Shown here in pieces: positions 7,009-11,200 of a stretch of 11,200 nt of DNA. Position 1 is the stretch's first letter. Each line of letters opens with the position of its first letter. Location of the stretch: contig JAUSKS010000170.1 in NCBI GenBank assembly GCA_030646595.1, positions 1 through 11,200 on the forward strand. The letters run 5' to 3'. The translations under genes were made by a program, and so were the position numbers. A model generated the notes under the pieces. The model was not told the DNA's origin, made no database searches, and saw nothing but the letters and a program-made list of their open reading frames with translations. This stretch comes from Gallionellaceae bacterium. Its GTDB lineage: Bacteria; Pseudomonadota; Gammaproteobacteria; Burkholderiales; Gallionellaceae.

Positions 7009-8013
7009 TCAACGCAACAATTCGCTGGTCACTTCATTCTGGCATTGCCCGGTACGCTCAAAAAAGCTGATGTTCTCCAAGGTAGTCTGGGCAATGCTGT
7101 GTAAAGCTTCGTCAGTAAAAAATCCCTGATGGCCGGTGATCAGCACATTATGAAAAGTCAGCAGGCGTTCGAATATATCGTCCTGTATGACTTTACTGGA
7201 TAAATCCTGAAAAAATAAATCTCCCTCCTGTTCGTATACATCCAGCCCCAGATAGCCTATTTTATTAGCTTTCAGCCCTGCTATCACGGCTTGCGTATCG
7301 ATGACTCCGCCGCGGCTGGTGTTGATCAGCATTACGCCGGCTTTCATTTGTTGCACGGCAGCAGTGTTAATCAGGTGATAGGTTTGTTGATTGAGCGGGC
7401 AGTGCAGGGTAATGATATCGCTGGCTGCATACAGCTCATGGAGCGTGACATATTGCACCCCCAGTTTTATACATTCTGTATTTTGCACCGTGTCATACGC
7501 CATCAGACGGCAGCCGAAACCATGCAGTATGTGGGCCACCGCGTTGCCGATGCGGCCTGTTCCAATAATGCCCACCGTGCGTCCACGCAATTCAAAACCC
7601 AGCAATCCCGGCAAAGCAAAATTGCCATTGCGCACACGGTTATAGGCCAAATGGATTTTGCGATTCAGCGCTAATATCAATGCCACCGCGTGCTCTGCCA
7701 CCGAGTAAGGCGAATAGGCCGGCACACGCACAACCCGAATGGCGAAACGTGCCGCAGCCTGGATATCTACATTGTTAAAACCGGCACAGCGCAAAGCAAT
7801 CAGGCGTGTGCCTTGCGCTGCCAGCGCTTGCAGCACGGTTTGGTTCAATATGTCATTTACAAATACACAAACAACAGGGAAATCTGCCACCATGCGCTGC
7901 GTTTCTTCATTCAAGCGCGATTCTAAAAATACCAACTCATGCCCTGCCTTGTGGTTGGCAGCCAGCAAAAATTCTCTGTCATAAGATTGAGCACTGCAAA
8001 CGGCGATTTTCAT
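7009..8013 (-). CDS. ldhA: Fermentative D-lactate dehydrogenase (LdhA type)
   Basis: The cytoplasmic enzyme interconverts pyruvate and D-lactate with NADH. Its 334 residues match E. coli LdhA closely along the length (MKIAVCSAQSYD, ALRCAGFNNVD, VRVPAYSPYSVAEHA). The NAD-binding Rossmann motif is GIIGTGRIG (148-156). The catalytic set is complete: Arg234 in NTSRGG, Asp258 and Glu263 in DVYEQEGDLFF, and His295 in TGHQ, each offset by one from the classical D-LDH numbering (235, 259, 264, 296). SKVIQDDIF, typical of LdhA, is present. Its ATG overlaps the upstream hydrolase stop by one base (TGATG), and no good ribosome binding site is visible, so translation probably depends on coupling. It is last in the five-gene unit and converges with the efflux operon, 17 bases apart. 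Confidence 0.93.
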   Translation of the reverse strand: MKIAVCSAQSYDREFLLAANHKAGHELVFLESRLNEETQRMVADFPVVCVFVNDILNQTVLQALAAQGTRLIALRCAGFNNVDIQAAARFAIRVVRVPAYSPYSVAEHAVALILALNRKIHLAYNRVRNGNFALPGLLGFELRGRTVGIIGTGRIGNAVAHILHGFGCRLMAYDTVQNTECIKLGVQYVTLHELYAASDIITLHCPLNQQTYHLINTAAVQQMKAGVMLINTSRGGVIDTQAVIAGLKANKIGYLGLDVYEQEGDLFFQDLSSKVIQDDIFERLLTFHNVLITGHQGFFTDEALHSIAQTTLENISFFERTGQCQNEVTSELLR

Positions 8014-8861
8014 CAGTGGCTATACTTTCGCACAAAGGTATTGATCGCATCGCGATACTCCAGCCAGGCAACGCCGCTGCTGTTGCTGTGCTCGCCACCT
8101 TCGATCAACGTTAAATGCTTAGGCTGTGGGGCTTGATCGAAAAGTTGCTGGCTCATCTGGTAAGGGATTTTCATATCCCAAGTACCATGTATGAATAGTG
8201 CCGGGATTTTCAGTTTGTTGATTTTATCCAGCGAGTCGAAGCGCTGGTTCAATAGCCAATCGATGGGTAAGTAGCCGTAGTTGATTTTCCCCATCGCGGC
8301 CATTGAAGTAAAAGCGCTCTCGGCAATAAGGCCGGCGGCATCCGGATGATGCAAGGCCAGGTCTATGGCTACCGCGCTGCCCAAGGAATGGCCGTAAATG
8401 AATGTCTGTTGCGGTGTCAACGCGCGTTGCTTGATCAGATAATTCCAGAGTGCTGCGGCATCCTCATACATCTTGGCCTCGCTCGGCGGACCACCGCTGC
8501 TTTTGCCATAACCCCGATAATCCACCAGCAGCAGGTTGTAACCCAGGCTGTGCAAGCGCATGGCATGTTCGACATTGTGGCTGATGTTGCGAAAATTGCC
8601 ATGCAGGTAGAGCAAGGTAGGTGCGCTGGCTGGTTCTGCTGCTATCCACCAGCCATATAATTCACCTTGCGCCGCCCCCGTGCCGGATGGAATCCGCACT
8701 TCTTGGTAAGCCATGCCATCTCTATCCGGCGTGGTTTGTAACAAGGCAGTAGGTTCAAAAATCTTTTGCCCTTGCGTGGCCCACATATAAACACAGGCGA
8801 GCAAATATAATAAAACGAGTACACCCGCCAATTGCGTCAGGTGTTTTGCAGGCCGGGTCAT
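8013..8861 (-). CDS. Membrane-anchored alpha/beta hydrolase (YfhR/BEM46-like)
   Basis: This 282-residue serine hydrolase has an uncleaved N-terminal membrane anchor (about residues 10-28), so the catalytic domain probably faces the periplasm. The oxyanion strand is LLYLHGNFRN (83-92), followed by VDYRGYGKSSG (113-123). The nucleophile elbow is GHSLG with Ser159, the acid is Asp229 in HGTWDMKIP, and the base is His258 in GGEHSN, a complete triad. The arrangement resembles ABHD13/BEM46 proteins and E. coli YfhR, whose physiological substrates are poorly known. Its ATG follows the dnaQ stop with no gap (TAAATG), and its own stop overlaps the ldhA start by one base, so all three are probably translated from one message. 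A lipase, esterase or thioesterase role cannot be chosen from sequence. Confidence 0.85.
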   Translation of the reverse strand: MTRPAKHLTQLAGVLVLLYLLACVYMWATQGQKIFEPTALLQTTPDRDGMAYQEVRIPSGTGAAQGELYGWWIAAEPASAPTLLYLHGNFRNISHNVEHAMRLHSLGYNLLLVDYRGYGKSSGGPPSEAKMYEDAAALWNYLIKQRALTPQQTFIYGHSLGSAVAIDLALHHPDAAGLIAESAFTSMAAMGKINYGYLPIDWLLNQRFDSLDKINKLKIPALFIHGTWDMKIPYQMSQQLFDQAPQPKHLTLIEGGEHSNSSGVAWLEYRDAINTFVRKYSH

Positions 8862-9572
8862 TTACCCTTGCATCTCCAGTTGTTGCCACAGACATGCGCC
8901 CTTGCTGGCCTTGTCTATGTCCCGCAATTGCTGCGCGTGTTGGGCGTTTTCCTCAGCAGAGGCCAGCACGATATGCAAGGCCGGACGCAGGGCATCACCT
9001 GCTGGTATGGATATTTTTTCTTCCCATTCTTCATTACCGTCCCCCAGCAAACTTTCCTGGCCGCGCGTCATGGATAAATAAACCTCGGCCAACAGCTCTG
9101 TATCCAGCAGTGCGCCGTGCAAGGTACGGTTGGAATTATCAATCTGGTAACGGTCACACAAGGCATTCAGATTATTTTTTTTGCCGGGGTGCAATTCCTT
9201 GGCCAGCTTCAGGGTGTCAATGACACTGGGGCAATGGTTAGTCAGCGGCGGCAATCCAGCCAGCTCCAGTTCCTTGTTGAGAAAGCCCACGTCAAACGGT
9301 GCGTTGTGGATGATGAGTTCTGCGCCGCTGATAAATTCGAGCAAGGCCGGGGCGATCTCGGCAAATTTTGGCTCGTCCTGCAAACGCTCCACAGTCAGGC
9401 CATGCACTTCTGCCGCACCCGCATCAATGGCGCGTTCCGGGTTGAGATAACGATGAAAGCGCCGTTCCGATACTTTGCGATTGCATAGCTCAATGGCGGC
9501 GAGTTCGATGACACGATGTCCCTGCTTGGGATCAAGCCCGGTCGTTTCCGTATCCAGCACGATTTGTCTCAT
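8862..9572 (-). CDS. dnaQ: DNA polymerase III epsilon subunit, 3'-5' proofreading exonuclease
   Basis: Epsilon is the proofreading subunit of the replicative polymerase core. At 236 residues it is close to E. coli DnaQ (243). The DEDDh exonuclease set is complete: Asp7 and Glu9 in VLDTETTG (ExoI), Asp94 in [10 protein letters not shown] (ExoII), and His152 and Asp157 in [15 protein letters not shown] (ExoIII). [14 protein letters not shown] (129-142) is typical of DnaQ. A flexible linker from about 170 leads to the tail, where GACLWQQ recalls the E. coli C-terminal segment that binds the polymerase alpha subunit, so this is a true epsilon rather than a generic exonuclease. Its ATG overlaps the rnhA stop by four bases (ATGA). 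Confidence 0.96.
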   Translation of the reverse strand: MRQIVLDTETTGLDPKQGHRVIELAAIELCNRKVSERRFHRYLNPERAIDAGAAEVHGLTVERLQDEPKFAEIAPALLEFISGAELIIHNAPFDVGFLNKELELAGLPPLTNHCPSVIDTLKLAKELHPGKKNNLNALCDRYQIDNSNRTLHGALLDTELLAEVYLSMTRGQESLLGDGNEEWEEKISIPAGDALRPALHIVLASAEENAQHAQQLRDIDKASKGACLWQQLEMQG

Positions 9573-10042
9573 CCCTGCCCTCTTTTCAATTGTTGTTCCA
9601 CACCACAGTTGGCCAGGATATCGGCGCGCTCATTGCCATCATGACCCGCATGCCCCTTTACCCACACCCACTGTATTTCATGCCGGGCTGCCAGTTCATC
9701 CAGCCTGCGCCATAAATCCTCATTTTTGACTGGTTTTTTATCAGCGGTTTTCCAGCCACGTTGCTTCCAGTTATGCACCCAAACGCTGATGCCTTGCTGC
9801 ACATATTTGGAATCGGTGTGCAGCATCACGCGGCAAGGCCGGGTCAGCGCTTCCAGTGCGCTGATGGCACCCATTAGCTCCATACGATTATTGGTGGTGT
9901 GTGTTTCCCCGCCGCACAGCTCACGCTCTTTGCCGCGCATTTTCAATAATGCGCCCCACCCGCCCACGCCGGGATTACCTTTGCATGCACCATCGGTAAA
10001 AATTTCAACCAGGTCATTATCTGCTATCGGAGATTTACTCAT
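9569..10042 (-). CDS. rnhA: Ribonuclease HI
   Basis: The enzyme cleaves the RNA strand of RNA/DNA hybrids, removing primers and R-loops in the cytoplasm. Its 157 residues are the usual size. The active-site acids are all present: Asp17 in [12 protein letters not shown], Glu55 in [10 protein letters not shown], Asp77 in LHTDSKYV and Asp141 in NERADILAN, with His131 in the KGHAGH loop. The basic protrusion is present (W-x-x-R-G-W-K, 92-98, then [10 protein letters not shown]). The bacterial HI form is clear because there is no N-terminal hybrid-binding domain. It overlaps the upstream methyltransferase and the downstream dnaQ by four bases each. In E. coli rnhA and dnaQ are divergent neighbours; here they are in tandem. 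Confidence 0.96.
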   Translation of the reverse strand: MSKSPIADNDLVEIFTDGACKGNPGVGGWGALLKMRGKERELCGGETHTTNNRMELMGAISALEALTRPCRVMLHTDSKYVQQGISVWVHNWKQRGWKTADKKPVKNEDLWRRLDELAARHEIQWVWVKGHAGHDGNERADILANCGVEQQLKRGQG

Positions 10043-10809
10043 TCAGATTCCGTTTTTTCCCGCTGTGAGACTTCCCGGTTCAACTTGGGCGCAGAAGGCA
10101 TGAGTTTGCCCACTAGTCCTTGGTTCCAGCTGGGCTTGATTGGACGCATGCCAGGGACGCGCTTAACTGCCTGCAAATAATAAATGCCGCCGCACACAGC
10201 CCACCAGCGGTCCCCGGCAGGTTCCATGAATTTAAAACGGCTCAGCCATTTTGGATTAGCGACCGGCGGGGCATAGCAGGCAAAACGCCCGGCGACGATT
10301 TCAAAACCCAGCAAGGCCAGCCAGTCTTTCAAACGCGGCAAGGTAATAAAATTTCCGCGCCACGGATAGCCCATGCGCGGCCCCAGCTTGCGCCGCATGC
10401 CCCATAAGCTGCGCGGATTGAAGCCGCTGATGATGATGGTACCTTCTGGTCGTAGCACACGCTCTACTTCCCGTAAAATCTGGTGCGGATGCTCGTTGAA
10501 TTCCAGCACATGCGGCATCACCACCATATCCAGGCTGCCGCATTCGAATGGTAATTCATCCATGATCAGGCGCACCATTTCATAGGGGCTGGGTTCAGAG
10601 GTGGCGGGCAGGCCGGCACGGTTGCCTGCAACAGTGCGCAAGGGCATGCGACTGGCGCGCAGAAATTCATATTCCGTCAACCCCAGTTGCACCGCATTGT
10701 AGCCAAAGATATCGGCGACATTGTGATCAAAAAAAGCCTGCTCACAGGCCAGCAAATATTGCCCTTGCGGCGTGGCGAACCATTCAGTTAGTGTGTTGGC
10801 GGCTGACAT
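10039..10809 (-). CDS. YafS-type class I methyltransferase-like protein
   Basis: The 256-residue protein shows the second half of a class I methyltransferase fold: [19 protein letters not shown] (86-104), [17 protein letters not shown] (107-123) and the strand [14 protein letters not shown] (124-137). The glycine-rich SAM motif expected near residues 32-45 is replaced by [11 protein letters not shown]. From memory, E. coli YafS, also placed between gloB and rnhA, shares the ISGFNP-S segment and a similarly degenerate N-terminal part, so position and sequence agree. The substrate is unknown, and it may be a non-catalytic or atypical SAM binder. It is first in the five-gene unit; AGGAG (10823-10827) lies 13 bases before the ATG, a longish spacing. 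Any promoter must lie in the 36-base gap before gloB or inside gloB. Confidence 0.8.
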   Translation of the reverse strand: MSAANTLTEWFATPQGQYLLACEQAFFDHNVADIFGYNAVQLGLTEYEFLRASRMPLRTVAGNRAGLPATSEPSPYEMVRLIMDELPFECGSLDMVVMPHVLEFNEHPHQILREVERVLRPEGTIIISGFNPRSLWGMRRKLGPRMGYPWRGNFITLPRLKDWLALLGFEIVAGRFACYAPPVANPKWLSRFKFMEPAGDRWWAVCGGIYYLQAVKRVPGMRPIKPSWNQGLVGKLMPSAPKLNREVSQREKTESE

Positions 10810-10845
10810 CGGATAAGCTTCACTCCTGTAGAAAACGGATACTGC
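10810..10845. promoter_or_regulatory. Short divergent gap between the YafS-type gene and gloB
   Basis: Only 36 bases separate the two divergent start codons. It contains the methyltransferase ribosome binding site (CTCCT on the plus strand, 10823-10827). No convincing -35/-10 pair is visible inside it in either direction, so the promoters probably reach into the opposing coding sequences. The gloB ribosome binding site is weak (ACGGA at 10835-10839). Confidence 0.4.
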
Positions 10846-11200
10846 ATGCTAACCATCATTCCCATTCCTGCACTCAAGGATAATTACATCTGGGTGCTGC
10901 ATGATAAACATCATGCCATCGTGGTAGATCCCGGCCAGGCTGCGCCGGTATTGGCCTACCTGGAGGCGCATGACCTCAAGCTCAGCGCTGTTTTATGCAC
11001 CCACCATCATAACGATCACACCGGCGGTGTGCACGAATTGCTGCAAGTATACAACGTGCCGGTGTATGGGCCACAACATGAAATCATTGCCGGCCTCACT
11101 CATCCATTGGTGGAAGGAAACAGCGTCGAACTGTCGCAACCCAGGATCAAGCTAGCGGTATTGGATATACCCGGCCATACGCGCGGGCATATTGCTTTTC
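10846..11200 (+). CDS. gloB: Hydroxyacylglutathione hydrolase (glyoxalase II), 5' part
   Basis: The reading frame opens with ATG and runs off the window after 118 complete codons, roughly half of the usual 250 or so residues. The opening MLTIIPIPALKDNYIWVL is characteristic of glyoxalase II. The metallo-beta-lactamase motif THHHNDHTGG gives metal ligands His53, His55, Asp57 and His58, and His111 in PGHTRGH is the next ligand. The enzyme hydrolyses S-D-lactoylglutathione to D-lactate and glutathione, the second step of methylglyoxal detoxification in the cytosol. It is divergent from the methyltransferase gene, as in the E. coli gloB-yafS pair. The C-terminal substrate-binding domain lies outside the window. 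Confidence 0.94.
   Translation, partial: MLTIIPIPALKDNYIWVLHDKHHAIVVDPGQAAPVLAYLEAHDLKLSAVLCTHHHNDHTGGVHELLQVYNVPVYGPQHEIIAGLTHPLVEGNSVELSQPRIKLAVLDIPGHTRGHIAF

Noticed and set aside
10970..11155. Plus-strand open frame of 61 codons near the right edge
   Set aside because: It lies within the gloB reading frame region in another frame; gloB has the metal-binding motifs.

Overview
The window looks like chromosomal DNA from a betaproteobacterium. The lineage is inferred from the proteins: DnaQ, RnhA, GloB and LdhA are clearly proteobacterial, the GC content is moderate (mid-50s by eye), and a GloB / YafS-type methyltransferase / RNase HI / DnaQ block is shared with E. coli and relatives. The Nitrosomonadales or a neighbouring order would fit, but I cannot fix the genus. 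I see no tRNA or rRNA gene, insertion sequence, CRISPR array, phage gene or sign of recent transfer.

Layout, left to right. Positions 1-80 are non-coding, with an AT-rich palindrome (8-23) and a hairpin (32-64) that may terminate the first gene. A small exported protein of unknown function is encoded at 81-452 (-). It is built from three 35-residue repeats and has a near-ideal ribosome binding site. A divergent intergenic region (453-603) holds a promoter with a palindromic operator. From 604 to 6991 (+) runs a complete tripartite RND efflux operon: CecR-type TetR regulator, lipoprotein periplasmic adaptor, AcrB-type inner-membrane pump and lipoprotein outer-membrane channel. The regulator probably represses its own promoter through the palindrome at 546-561, so the operon carries its own switch.

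On the opposite strand, converging on the efflux operon with a 17-base gap, lies a tightly packed five-gene unit transcribed right to left (10809 to 7009): YafS-type methyltransferase, rnhA, dnaQ, a membrane-anchored alpha/beta hydrolase, and ldhA. Every junction is an overlap or a zero gap, which suggests one coupled transcript joining RNA/DNA-hybrid removal and replication proofreading with a hydrolase and fermentative D-lactate dehydrogenase. A gloB gene (glyoxalase II) starts divergently at 10846 and leaves the window. GloB releases D-lactate and LdhA interconverts D-lactate and pyruvate, so a metabolic link is possible but is only inference.

Most of the window is ordinary. I do not see a convincing new multi-gene system. 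The items most worth a second look are the 35-residue-repeat secreted protein, the methyltransferase lacking a canonical SAM-binding glycine motif, and the hydrolase-ldhA pair appended to rnhA-dnaQ.
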